Shown here: piece by piece, positions 1-9,898 of the stretch
Position numbering within the stretch: position 1 is the stretch's first letter
Layout: every line of letters begins with the position of its first letter
NCBI GenBank assembly: GCA_948144175.1
Contig: CANXME010001453.1
Span: 1,302,001-1,366,000, forward strand
Origin: Closterium sp. NIES-65
Lineage: Eukaryota > Streptophyta > Zygnematophyceae > Desmidiales > Closteriaceae
Reading direction: 5' to 3'
DNA: 64,000 nucleotides
Translations under genes and position numbers: made by a program
Notes under the pieces: generated by a model
The model's input: the letters and a program-made list of their open reading frames with translations, nothing else
Database searches by the model: none
What the model was told of the DNA's origin: nothing

Positions 1-738
1 CCTCCTTTACTACTGCAGGTAGCTCGAAACTCGGCTTCTCCTCCTTTGCTGATGCCATAACCAGTGCTAGGTAACGCGTGTTACTCTCGTTCACCGTCTG
101 TTCAAACCATGCCAGTGTCATTTCAGGAACGTTCCCTTTATCCGTCCAGCTTCGCAGTGCTATCCGCTTCCCGTTGTTGTAGATGCACACCTTGCTGTTG
201 ACCCAATCGATCTTGGGGTTGAACCGCTTCAGGAAATCTCGCCCCAATATAAAATCTAATTCTTTGATGTTGGTGACTGGTAGCTTCGGCTTCCACCTCA
301 ACGCACCTATATGCAGCTGCAGTGATGCTTCGCCGTGGATAGGAAGCTTCGTACCGTCCACCATGGTTGCTGAAAACTGGGTCTTGTTAATAGGATCATA
401 GGGTACATCAAACTTAATACCTTCCTTTTTTCCTATACCTGACTCAACGCTTTCCAACTTCACCTTGGGGGTAGGAGGATTTTTCCGAGGCTTGTATAAT
501 TTCTCCTGAGCCTGTATGTCTCCTCTAAGCCTTGGCAGCTGTGTAGGCTTCACCTGTGGGCAACGGGGAGCCTTAACACTGTACTGCGGGGAGAGAATAT
601 TAACTCCACGCAACGCACGACCCTTTTCTACGCTCCGTAGCACTTTGCCCAACTTCCCAGGTACCTAAATAATTTCTAAAGGCTTTTTCTTGGCCTCTTG
701 ACCTCCCCTGAATTTTTTGTAGGCTTGTAAACCACGAG
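1..738 (-). pseudogene. Gypsy gag-protease fragment (G1 family), cut at the window edge
   Basis: Read on the minus strand, this matches the gag C-terminus/protease part of the G1 gypsy at about 28490-29350, including the stretch MVDGTKLPIHG and the motif FILGRDFLKRFNPK. The reading frame is partly open. Compared with G1, a segment of about 150-180 bp that includes the catalytic DSGAS motif is missing; both deletion ends carry ATCCTA (about 391-397 here). The right end joins copia D1 at a shared CACGAG (733-738). The left end runs off the window. It is a dead remnant with no LTR visible. Confidence 0.8.
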
Positions 739-1111
739 GATGTAGAATGGCGGCAGCGAAGTGTTGGTGCGTAGAAACACCGACAGGTCAGCAATTGAAG
801 GAGCAAACCAAAGGGCCGCAAGCGTCGTATTCACTGTGTCGTCCCACATATGAGGTGCCTAGCAGAGACCGAAGACTGGCCGCCGAAGGCTCCACTGGGT
901 ACCTGCAAGAAACGACCTAGTGAAGGCAGGTGAGCCGCGCAGCTTGATCTCCTCGTACAGGCTGCCCTGAAGAAAGGTGTGCTAAAGTCAAGACAGTTAA
1001 GGTCGTAGTCACGCTGAGCGACAACGTGCACCAGCACCTGAAGAGTGGTCATCTCTAGGTTAGGGGAGAAGGTCTGGAAGAAGTCTATCGCTGACTGAAG
1101 CCTCGTGCAAT

Positions 1112-2321
1112 GTAACGCACCTTGAAGACGCGCGGAGAACCCGGCGGCTGCTTCACCCTGCAAATCCACATACCATCGACTATGTTCGCCCTAGGAGGTG
1201 GAACTGTGTCGACATAAGTGCCTGTGGACTTCATGGATGCCATCTTTGCGTCCATGGGTGTTTGCCACTGAGAGGAGTAGGGCCCCAAAATCGCCTCTGA
1301 GTAAGAGCGTGGGGTTGGGAAGTGTGGTGCATCCGGGTCTCCCTCGGGTTTAATCAGCATGGACACAAGATGAGGTACAGCGTAACGCACCTTGAAGATG
1401 GGTGGAGAACCCGGCGGCCGCTTCACCCTAAAAATCCCCATGCCATCGACTATGTTCACCCTAGGAGGGGGAACTGTGTTGACGTAAGTGCCTATGGACT
1501 GCCGGAATGCCATCTTTGCGTCCATGGGAGTCTGCCACTGAGACGAGTAGGGACCCAAAATCGCCTCTGAGTAAAAGCATGGGGTTGAGATGACTGGTGC
1601 ATCCGGGTCTCCCTCGGGTTGAATCAGCATGGACACAAGATGAGGTACAGCGTAACGCACCTTGAAGACGCGCGGAGAACTCGGCGGCCGCTTCACACTG
1701 AAAATCCACATGCCATCCACTATGTTCGCCCTAGGAGGGGGAACTGTGTCGACGTTAGTGCGTCTGGACTTCCAGGATGCCATCTCTACGTCCATGACTG
1801 TCTACCACTGAGAGGAGTAGGGACCTGAAATCGCCTCTGAGTAAGAGCGTGGGGTTGAGATGTCTGCTGCATCCGGGTCTCCCTCACGTTTAATCAGCAT
1901 GGACACAAGATGAGGTACAGGGTAACGCACCTTGAAGACGGGCGGAGAACCCGGCGGCTGCTTCACCCTAAAAATCCCCATGCCATCGACTATGTTCGCC
2001 CTAGGAAGGGGAATTGTGTCGACGTAAGTGCCTGTGGACTTCCTGTGAAGAGAATGAGGAATGATGGACTAAGAAATGAGTTGGGTACAAATATGTAACA
2101 CTAGAAAACTGTACCCCATACTGTTTACCCCACTACAGCCTAGAAAGACTATAGCATAAATGTTTGACACTTCCGGGATGCCATCTCTGCGTCCATGGCT
2201 ATCTGTCACTGAGAGGAGTAGGGACCCAAAATCGCCTCTGAGTAAGAGCCTGGGGTTGAGATGTCTGGTGCATCTGGGTCTCCCTCAGGTGCAATCAGCA
2301 TGGACACAAGATGAGGTACAG
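1112..2321 (-). repeat. 270-bp in-frame tandem repeat, four copies, inside D1 RT
   Basis: The same landmark (gtaacgcaccttgaaga) recurs at about 1112, 1382, 1652 and 1922, a constant 270-bp period, equal to 90 codons. Copies differ at scattered positions, so the amplification is not the newest event. D2 (37850-38140) and D3 (60180-60440) have a single copy of this segment. Copy four extends to about 2321 because it contains the 126-bp LTR plus a 5-bp duplication. Confidence 0.9.
2044..2169 (-). mobile_element. Solo LTR of copia family D
   Basis: A 126-bp sequence with TG...CA ends (read on minus: TGTCAAACAT ... TTCACA). It matches the D3 3' LTR at 59059-59184 in length and layout. It is flanked by the 5-bp target-site duplication cttcc (2039-2043 and 2170-2174) and interrupts the fourth 270-bp unit of D1. 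No internal element sequence remains, so it is the product of LTR-LTR recombination after a full insertion. Confidence 0.9.
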
Positions 2322-3480
2322 CAGCTGCAAAGCACTCAAAATCCTCCTGGCTGTCCTCAAGGACGTCCATGCCAAGAGCACACTCACCCCCAACGGATGG
2401 AGGACAGTCAGATTCAGACTCAGCAACAAGACTAGTGGCGTAGTCTAGACGACAGGCGGCAGCAAAGTCGACAAGCTCAGCAAGTGGGCAGATGTGGCAG
2501 AAGACTCAAATGAAGGGTCGGTTACAACAGTGGCGAGAAGATGTGAGACAGTAGGACTTGCAGCACAAACCAAGTCAGACGCAGGGTCTGGACCGTTAGC
2601 AATAGAAGACGTAGGAGGAGACGGTAGAGGGACACACTGTGGAACAGAGGAAGGACGAAGTGCCATAGAAGTGTGCGGGGGATATGAGCAGAACGCGGTT
2701 GCGAAGCATAACGACCAGTCCGAACAGGACGAACTGGCAAGGCAGGACAATACGCAAGATCACGACGATCTGTAAGACCTCTTGTCAGCTCAGTATAAGG
2801 AGAACGAGTCGGTAGTAGGGCGGCTGGCTGTAACTGTAACTGCAACTGATCAGACGGTGGACACAGTAAGGGAGGAGTAAGGCCGCTAGAAAATGGGAAA
2901 TCAAGAACATGCTAAAGCAGTGGAACAAAGTACACTCGCGGCCGCACAGTGCCTCCGGCCCCAGTGTCAACAGCTCCAGCACTCCCACTGCTTGCACCTC
3001 CAGCCCCAGAGTCTCCAGCTCCAGTGCCAGCAGCACCACCAGCTCCAGCAGCTCCAGCACCTTCAGCACCTCCAGCAACGCCAGCACCAGCAGTTCCAGC
3101 ACCTCCAGTACCTCCATTAGCAGCAGCACCACCAGCGCCGACAGCTCTAGCGCCTCCAGCCCCAGTGCCTCCAGCAGCAGTGTCTCCAGTGGCAAGGCCC
3201 GCAGCTCCAGAAGCGCCACTCCAAAGGCGGGTGTGCCTAGCAAACCGCTCACGCACCTGCAGTAGAGAGAGCGGCTCCCGTCCTGACGAGGCAGCGTAGG
3301 ACCTCTAGCAGACACAGTACCACCAGGCTCAGCACCCCCAGACTCCGCAACTCGAGTCTCAACAACCTTAGGCTCCAAACGCTCAGGCTCAGCACCCCCT
3401 GGCGCAACACCCCTAGCAACACCACCCCCAGCAACCCCAGAGTCGACAGCTACCTCAACAAGCTCGACATGGTCTACCTG
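2322..3480 (-). pseudogene. D1 INT-RT linker, Gly/Ala-rich
   Basis: Spacer between integrase and RT of the D1 polyprotein. The minus-strand frame at 2912-3256 ends in VRPRVYFVPLL, aligning with VRPRPYFVPLL in D2 and the matching segment of D3, which identifies the coding frame. The upstream part is a low-complexity Gly/Ala array built from short repeats of about 15 bp. Several frames are needed to read it through. Ser- and Gln-rich open frames on the plus strand here are shadows of this repeat. Confidence 0.65.
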
Positions 3481-4500
3481 GGACACACCGGAGGGAGCAG
3501 GATCCTGAGGGGAGAGGGGGTCTACCGGTGGAGGACCTGGTGCGCACACGAGCGGAGGGGGGGTGAGAGGGGCAGTGCGGTAAGCAAAGAGACGGTAAAA
3601 AGGGAACCGACTCGTCAAACGTGACGTCCTGAGAGAGCAGGACACGGCGCAGAGTGGGGTGGTAAAACTGCCAACCACGCGCATCAGGGGGAAAGCCAAG
3701 GAAGACACAGGGAATGGCGCGGGAGGACAGCTTGTCCGCGGAGGTATCGCGGACAAAGGCACGAGATCCCCAGACCTGGAACACCGACGCATCGCCAACC
3801 TCCCCCGTCCAACGCAGTATCGGCAAGGTCTCTGGCAAGGAGACACAGGGCCAGAGGTTGAGCTGATACGCTGCGTACCAGAAAATGGGGGGCAGCCGCA
3901 TGGATCATGGAGGTACGAGCGACCTCCATCACTAAGGCAATGCGGCGCTCAGCAACCACATTCTGCTGTAGAGAGGCCGGAAGCGTGAACGACTGGGTGA
4001 TGCCCTCCCCACGACCGGAAGAGGTTGGAAAAAAACTCACCACCTCTGTCAGAGTGCACACGCAGAACCGGACGGTCTGTGTTGAACCGCTCGCGGAGCT
4101 GGAGACGGATTGTGCGGATCCAAGGGATCAAAACATCAGGGACCCCCCCCCCCCCCCCCCTCCCGCCCGTGGTGTAACGCAAGTAGTCGTCAACAATCAG
4201 CAGAGTATCACTCGTGGCTCTGTTCATCGGGGGAAACGAGGAGGAGTGAGGAGCGGCGCGCTGCCGCCCCTCGACACATAGAAGGCATGGCGGGGCAGGC
4301 AAGGGTGGGAGGGGAGGCAGAGACCAGGGAAGACTAGAGACAAGGAGATGAGAGTGAATGCCACGAAGGCGTGGTACGGAGGGGTGACCAAGGCGGTGGT
4401 GCCAAAGGAGAGTCTGGTGCGACAGGGCGCGACACGAGCAGGGGGGCGCAAGCTGACCTGACGCGGACGCAGAAGCTGCTACCTGAGGAGGCTCAGTAGT
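3481..4500 (-). pseudogene. D1 integrase and GAG-pre-integrase domain
   Basis: Minus-strand frames show the GAG-pre-integrase motif LLWHHRLGHPS, then part of the integrase core (LIVDDYLRYTT, HSDRGGEF, and AERRIALVMEVART in another frame) and the C-terminal motif PCVFLGFPPDA. The region upstream of VDDY is shortened compared with D2, and an 18-base C run (4143-4160) sits just after it. At least two frame changes separate the second catalytic Asp from the catalytic Glu segment. The integrase is not functional. Confidence 0.75.
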
Positions 4501-5017
4501 TAGTATGTACAGACTCGACCCAGGCCGACGGGCCGACGGGTAAACGCGGCCAGGTGACGGCCCGCTCGTGTACACGTGCAGATCGACACACGCTGGCCCC
4601 CAGGATTGGTAATAGTGAACATCGCATCCTGGAGGGCAGCGAGTTTGTAGAGAACGAGGGGAGGTGAAGACCTGAGAGTGACCCGGACGGAACCGCCGGA
4701 CACGGGAGAACAGTGGAGGAACGGGCAAAAACTGGGCCCTCTGAGGGGTCAGCCACGCTGACAGCAACCGGTGCAGGGAGTGGTGTGACAGTGGTACTGT
4801 CGCAAAGGAAACAGTGTGAAGCACCTGAGTCAAGCGTGAAGGTGCGCAAGACCACAGCAGGCACATTACCAGGGAGAGAAGACTCACTAGCACCTAGAGC
4901 AGCATCCTCTATACCTTGATCCGGCGGCATACACAAGTAACAGTCACCCTGAGCACTAATAGTAAACGCATACATGGCAGTAACAATAGCATCATAATAA
5001 AGAGCAAAGATAACCAA
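4493..5017 (-). pseudogene. D1 aspartic protease
   Basis: Open minus-strand frame with the retroviral-type protease signature FTLDSGASHC, followed by DPSEGPVFARSSTVLPC and SGLHLPSFSTN, colinear with D2 and D3. It is preceded by GDCYLCMPPDQGI, the C-terminus of gag. Unlike D2, the Asp-Ser-Gly triad is intact here. The frame ends before the pre-integrase domain. Confidence 0.7.
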
Positions 5018-6150
5018 ACCCTGCCTAAGCAGCTCTGCCCCGCGGGGGAGCTCAGTCGCGTCGAGAAACTTTGCGCAAAAGGCGTCATCAAGATGGGAGA
5101 AGCAGCGGTACTGGGTGTGAGGCTTCCCGCATATCTAACCAGTGCGGCCACTTGTGCGAATGACATACGGGCAACGAACACTACCCCCAGACGCCCCACG
5201 CTGAGCAAACCACTCACAAAGCTGCTAGGGCAAAGGGGTCTCGCTCGGACGCTGGTGCTGCTGCCTCTGGCTACCGCAAGAACCTCCCCTTAGAACACCT
5301 CCACCCCGACCGCAACCACTGCTCCCGCCACCGCTCCCACTCCCGCCACCCCCACTCCCGCCGCCACCGCCGCCACTACCGCTGCCACTACCGCCGCCAC
5401 CAACGCCTCCACTCCCACCACCACTCCCACCGCCACCACCTCCATTGCCTCCACCGCCCCCACCACCGCCTCCACCGCTGCCACCCCCACCACCCTGGCC
5501 TCCCTTGCCCCTGCCACTGCGGAGACTCCCATAGGAGCAGACGCAGCCCCGACCTCCTCAGGACGAAGGAATTCAACAGCACCAACAGAAGGGACATAGG
5601 GAACAAGGGGGGAGGGGGAACACCCCTCAAAGGAGGGAGTGCGAGGAGTGCCACGAGAAGCGCCTACAGCGACTATGCTAGTCTCAGCTGCAAGGAGGTG
5701 CTTCTCGAGCAGGTCGACAGTGAGGTCGACGGCAAGAAGGAGGTCCCTGAGTATGCTAAGAGAGTCAGGGAGGCGGGTGACGATGAAGTAGAGCGTGATG
5801 TACATAGGAGGAGGGTTCTTGATTAGAAACTCACAGGGAAGCGCGGCGCGATAGCGAGTGTCACTAGTGCGAAGGTAAGTGAAGGTCGGCGAGTCTGGCA
5901 AAGGCGGACTGCTCGGGGAACAGGTAGGGCAGTATAAGGTGGCCTAGAGCAGCAGTGGCCGAAGAGGAGTAACGAGCGACTACAGCATCGTACATGGCAC
6001 TAGCAGTCTTGTGCTGGCCAAAGTGAGCGCTTTCGGCTAATGGCAGGTGGTTGCAAACGGTTAGGCGAGCAGCAGCGTCACGAGTAAGCCACTGTGAGCG
6101 AGTCGCACTGTCAGCTGTGGCGGAAGGGAAGAGAGAGGCTCCAGACATGA
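5018..6150 (-). pseudogene. D1 gag (capsid, Gly-rich linker, zinc-finger region)
   Basis: Frames at 5864-6148 and 5290-5901 align with D2 gag: SQWLTRDAAARL, LPYLFPEQSAF, FIVTRLPDSLS and VAVGASRG. A Gly/Ser-rich low-complexity segment follows (about 5290-5530, read here in a Val/Ala frame). The zinc-binding segment near 5100-5250 has Cys-X13-Cys-X3-His-X4-Cys spacing with a stop inside the first loop. The gag is broken by frameshifts and that stop. No RNA-binding activity can be assumed. Confidence 0.7.
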
Positions 6151-6179
6151 GGTCAAACAGTGAGACACCGTCTCTAGAA

Positions 6180-6959
6180 TCGCTCAGTAATTACAACTGT
6201 AGGTCATCTAGCCACACGTCGAACTGAATCGGACAGCCCTCTGCATCAAAGGAGAGTACACTGAGAGTAGCTATCGCGGGCTAAGCAGATAGGCGCGCTA
6301 GCATCAAGGCAGCATCTAGGCAAGCCAAAGCAGATTGGCAGCCAGCAGGGCGACGCGCAGGCAGATCCGGTCAGAGCAACAGCCAGCAGGGTGATACGCG
6401 GGGAGGGCAGGGCGGCGCGGCAGCGAGCGGCGCGCAGGCAATGGAGGGCAGCTCGGCGGCTAGCGGCGCGTTGGCAGAGCAGGGCGGCGCCGTGGCGAGC
6501 GGCGCGCAGGCAGGGCAGGGCGGCGCGGCGGTTAGGGGCGCGCAGGTAGGGCAAGGTGGCGCGCAGGTAGGGCAGGGTGGCGCAACGGTCAGCGGCGCGC
6601 AGGCAGGGCAGGGCCGCGCGGCGGTAAGCAGCGCGCGGGTAGACAGGGCGGCGCGGCAGCGTGCGGCACGCTGGCAGGGCAGGGCGACGCGGCGGCGAGC
6701 GGCGAGTAGGCAAGGCAGGGCGGCGCGACAACAAGCAGTGCGTGGGCAGGGCAGGGTGGCGGCGGCGAGCGGCGTGCGGGCAGAGCACGGCGTATGCGGG
6801 CGGCGCGACGTAGGTCAGGGTGCGTGCGGGCGTCACGGCGAAAGGCGGGGAGTGCCCAGGGCAGCGCGACGCAGGGCAGGGCAAGGCGGCGCTAACAAGG
6901 CGACGCGACGTGTGGGGTAGAGCAATTCGGTGGACCCTAAAAAAAAACTGGTCCTAGGA
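6180..6959 (-). repeat. D1 5' leader: GC-rich degenerate minisatellite
   Basis: Between the primer-binding site and gag lies a strongly GC-rich array built around gcgcgcaggcagggcaggg-like units (about 6370-6800). It sits in the same place as the CCG-rich leader of D2 but has a different repeat unit. Long open frames occur on both strands because the array is repetitive. I treat them as shadows. Confidence 0.6.
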
Positions 6960-6979
6960 GAGAACCAGCTTTGAAACCA
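6960..6979 (-). promoter_or_regulatory. D1 primer-binding site
   Basis: Directly inside the 5' LTR on the minus strand is tggtttcaaagctggttctc. It aligns with the D2 site tggtatcgagcaggttcc and resembles the initiator-Met primer site of plant retrotransposons (TGGTATCAGAGC) with several mismatches. Confidence 0.6.
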
Positions 6980-7049
6980 TGTCTAAAAGTGTAAGCAAGG
7001 ATGAATGGACTAGCAAGAGGATGGGTACAAGTACTAACCCTAATTTGGG
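6980..7049 (-). mobile_element. D1 5' LTR, truncated
   Basis: Starts (on plus) with tgtctaaaag and contains gggtacaagtactaaccc, matching the reverse complement of the D2 LTR. The outer part, about 60 bp, is missing: near 7050 the sequence changes to copia B integrase on the opposite strand. Confidence 0.65.
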
Positions 7050-7694
7050 TTGTACCCCATTGGTCTCAATTTGTGCGGGCCGTTACGGAGGTCTGCCAAG
7101 GATGACAGCCTATACTTCCTGGTGCTGAAGGACTGCAAGACCCACAAGGTATGGGTGAGGCCGGCCGCCAAAAAGTCCAACGTGCTGCGGGAGTTTGAGA
7201 AGTGGCTGGTGGTGGCTGAGCGGCAGACGGCGAAGTCGGTGCCAAAGCTTCGCTCTGATCGGGAAGGGGAGTTCCTCGGGAAGGAGTTCATCGCCTGCCT
7301 GATGGCAAGGGGATCATCCACAACTTGAACTACCCCTACATACCGCAGCAGAACGGTATGGTGGAGCGGGAGATGCGTACGGTGGTGGAGTCGGTGCGGA
7401 CAATGCTGCTACACATATGTGTGTAGCACCACTGGTGGCACCTCACCGTGCAACAAGCGGTCTGGGTGCGAAACTGCCTGGAGAAGTCGACGCTACCGCC
7501 GGGCACTACGCCGTACCACAGGGGAGAAGTCTGACTCACTGGAAGTCTGCGAAGCCGACCACAGGGGAGAAGTCTGCGACTACGCATTCAGCTAGGGAGC
7601 CGACAACAAGGGAGAAATCGGCAGGGACGCCAAATTTGGTGCACCGGGGCGTCGAGATCAGCAAACCCAATGACGATGGAGGGGAGCAGACGGG
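7050..7694 (+). pseudogene. Copia B1 integrase
   Basis: Plus-strand frame with LNLCGPLR, FLVLKDCKTHKVWVRP and RSDREGEFLGKEF, close to the B2 integrase at 23376-24275. The frame breaks near 7328. The remainder of the core (YIPQQNGMVEREM, with the catalytic Glu region) continues in another frame to about 7520. A degenerate ~42-bp direct repeat (ccacaggggagaagtctg at about 7517 and 7559) follows. The element is interrupted at 7694 by a solo A LTR and resumes at 8787. Confidence 0.75.
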
Positions 7695-8786
7695 TGTTGG
7701 GTGCAAATTCACATTGCACGACATCCTGCCATCTGTTTGTACGAGTATGCGTGCGCGAATGCATTTGGGTGTGAATGGAATGTTCGTGTGTTTGTTTGCT
7801 TTCGCAATTTTTGCTTGATGCATTTGCAGGTACTCGCATAATGTGCACTTTGGCACAACAATATATGCGATATGAACAGTGCAAGTAGAAAAGGCGAGCT
7901 CGCAAAGGAACCCAAGATGGAAGCTTTGCGACTCGCTTGACTTGATTTATAGATTCAGTTCTATCCAACTACAAATTGTACTGTTTTGTTTAGGTTACTA
8001 TAGAGTAGCAGGGCAGGCCCTATAGGGGTACAATTTCAGTGAAGAGTGGATGTTGTTTGTCTGTATCTGCATGCTACAGGACCAGGGGAAACCAGCGGAA
8101 CCAGCATTTGGCTGGTTGGGCAAAGACAAAACAGCTTCTGTTTTTAGGACCTGAACCTGGTTGTTGTTTTCCCAAGTTGGAAAAACAGAACTAGAGGTTG
8201 TTTACCAACCTATCACCTATTGTTTTGTCCAGCCAGGTTGGTTCTGTTGCTTGGAATTATTTGGGATCACCCCTGGTTGTTCCTATGTTGATTCCCAAGG
8301 TCCTTGCTAACTAGAACTATTGATTCCTTCTCTGTTTGTACCTGGATATAGTCAATTTTATTCAAGCAAATTCCTCCCTTCCTGGTATTTCGTTTCTACG
8401 TGATACGACAACGGAATGCTACCTGAGTCAACGCTAGTACGTTAGCACTCTAATGCTATGCAAATGCTATCCGAGCCATAACTTTGTCATGGCAGAACTT
8501 TTTGCGAGGCAACTTGGTTTATTTTAAAGCTCTTGGAGTGAGCTTTGATATAGCAAAGTCTCAGCTTAATCCGAACGACGGTCTGCAAGATACACTGCGC
8601 AACGTTCAAGGTGCTCTTGCTGTTTTAGCTAAGTCATTCTTGATCCCTCTCTCTACAAACTTGGACCCGAGGATAGGGGCTGGTCTTGTAGCAGGCACCC
8701 ATGGACCCTTGGAGGTGACCTTGAGAAGAGCTTTTAAGTTTGATTAATTCTTATTAGCTTGAGTTTATTAGGTCCTTACACCAACA
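7695..8786 (+). mobile_element. Solo LTR of copia family A
   Basis: A 1092-bp LTR with ends TGTTGGGTG...CACCAACA, in plus orientation, similar along its length to the LTRs of A-1 and A-2. It is flanked by the 5-bp duplication acggg (7690-7694 and 8787-8791). No internal sequence is present. It is the only complete A-family LTR in the plus orientation and splits the B1 copia between integrase and RT. Confidence 0.92.
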
Positions 8787-9890
8787 ACGGGCGCTGAGGA
8801 GTCCACCGACAGCGATGTGGTGGAGGTTCAGGTCGACCAACCTAGACCACGGCGTTCAGGTCGAATTCAAGGGCCGCTTGAGCGGCTAACCTACCATGTC
8901 TGCCTCCCGCATGCCGCCTTCATCACGTTGTACAACAACGACGACGTTGATGCCGAGAAAGGCGTCGACCTGCCGGAGCTTTATTCCGATATGCCAGCGA
9001 CCCCGAACACTGCTGGGACATCGCAAAGATGACCGTGAAGGAGGCGCTGGCGAGGTGGAAGGGCACGGCGGTGAAGGCAGCCATAGACGAGGAGATCCAA
9101 AGCCTCATCGGCATGGGCACCCAGGAGCTAGTCGAACGCCCACGCGGGTTGAACATCATAAAGAACAAGTGTGTGCTTTTGACCAAGTTCTACGTCGCCG
9201 ACACGGTCACTCGGGAGAAGGCGAGGCTGGTCGTGAAGGGCTTCACGCAGGTGTATGGCGTCAACTACGACGAGATGTATACGTCGGTGAGCAGCTACGT
9301 CGCGCTGAGGATCATCCTCAACATCGTCGACGTCCTCGACCTCAACCTGATACAGCTCGACATGAAGCTCGTCTTCCTGCAAAGCAAGCTTGACTGGGTC
9401 TTGTACATGTACCAACCGGACTACTACAATGACGGAACCGGCCAGATGTGCAAGCTGTTGAAGAGCCTATACGGGCTGAATTAGCCGCCACTGTTGTGGT
9501 ACAAGGCGCTCAACGACTTGCTGGTCGGCAGTGGCTGGAAGAAGAGCCAGGTCGACAAGGCTCTTTACTTCAAGGTTGGTGACGGCGGAGTGGCGTGCTG
9601 GGTGCTGGTTGATGACGTGCTCACCTCTAGCTGCAGCACTGCAATGCTGAAGGGGCTGAAGGAGCTGCTAGAGGCCACCTTTGAGCTGCGCGAGATCTCG
9701 CCCATGGTTAAGTACCTCAGGCTAGAGGTTGTGAGCGACAGGCCGGCGAGGAATCTGTGGGTGCAGTAGGCAATTCATCGACGAGGAGCAGACTGAGTGC
9801 ACCCCAAAGACGCCGGTCTCCATCGACGCCTTCGCCGAGCTAACATTCAACGACTACGAGGCACAGAAGCGTCGGGAGGAGGAGCACCAA
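8787..9890 (+). pseudogene. Copia B1 reverse transcriptase
   Basis: Continuation of B1 after the solo LTR. Frames at 8817-9032 (QPRPRRSGRIQ) and 9029-9484 give the RT start (ALARWKGTAVKAAIDEEIQS, ARLVVKGFTQVYG) to SLYGLN, followed by a TAG stop at 9482-9484 where homologues have Gln-Ala-Pro. The next frame (9494-9769) covers the active-site strand with LVDD in place of YVDD, then ATFELREISPMVKYL. A stop at 9767-9769 and a change to copia E (-) near 9890-9900 end it. RNase H is absent. Confidence 0.78.
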
Positions 9891-9898
9891 CCATATGC

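Larger units (their letters stand above)
739..2321 (-). pseudogene. D1 reverse transcriptase N-terminal half with internal tandem duplication
   Basis: Minus-strand frames give the start of a copia RT: the conserved MDAEMASWKS-type segment, then KRPPGSPPIFK and RGFSQR, continuing to a degraded copy of the region before the YVDD box. The part from VPHLVSMLI to FKVRY is present four times in 270-bp units. Three units stay in one open frame of 236 codons (1085-1795). The catalytic YVDD segment is lost at the junction with the gypsy fragment near 738. The fourth unit is interrupted by a solo LTR (2044-2169). This cannot encode working RT. Confidence 0.8.
739..7049 (-). mobile_element. Ty1/copia element D1, truncated
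   Basis: Minus-strand copia copy of family D. From right to left it has a partial 5' LTR (6980-7049), a primer-binding site, a GC-rich leader, gag, protease, integrase, a repetitive linker and the start of reverse transcriptase. The rest of RT, RNase H and the 3' LTR are absent, because the copy is joined to a gypsy fragment at 738/739. Closest relatives in the window are D2 (32419-39849) and D3 (59059-64000). Stops and frameshifts occur in most domains, so it is defective. Confidence 0.8.

Noticed and set aside
2893..3300. Ser-, Gln- and Pro-rich plus-strand open frames
   Set aside because: They are the opposite strand of the Gly/Ala-rich D1 linker repeat, where every frame stays open.
6441..6920. 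Gly/Ala/Arg-rich 159-codon frame on plus
   Set aside because: Shadow of the GC-rich D1 leader array, with no homologue in D2 or D3.
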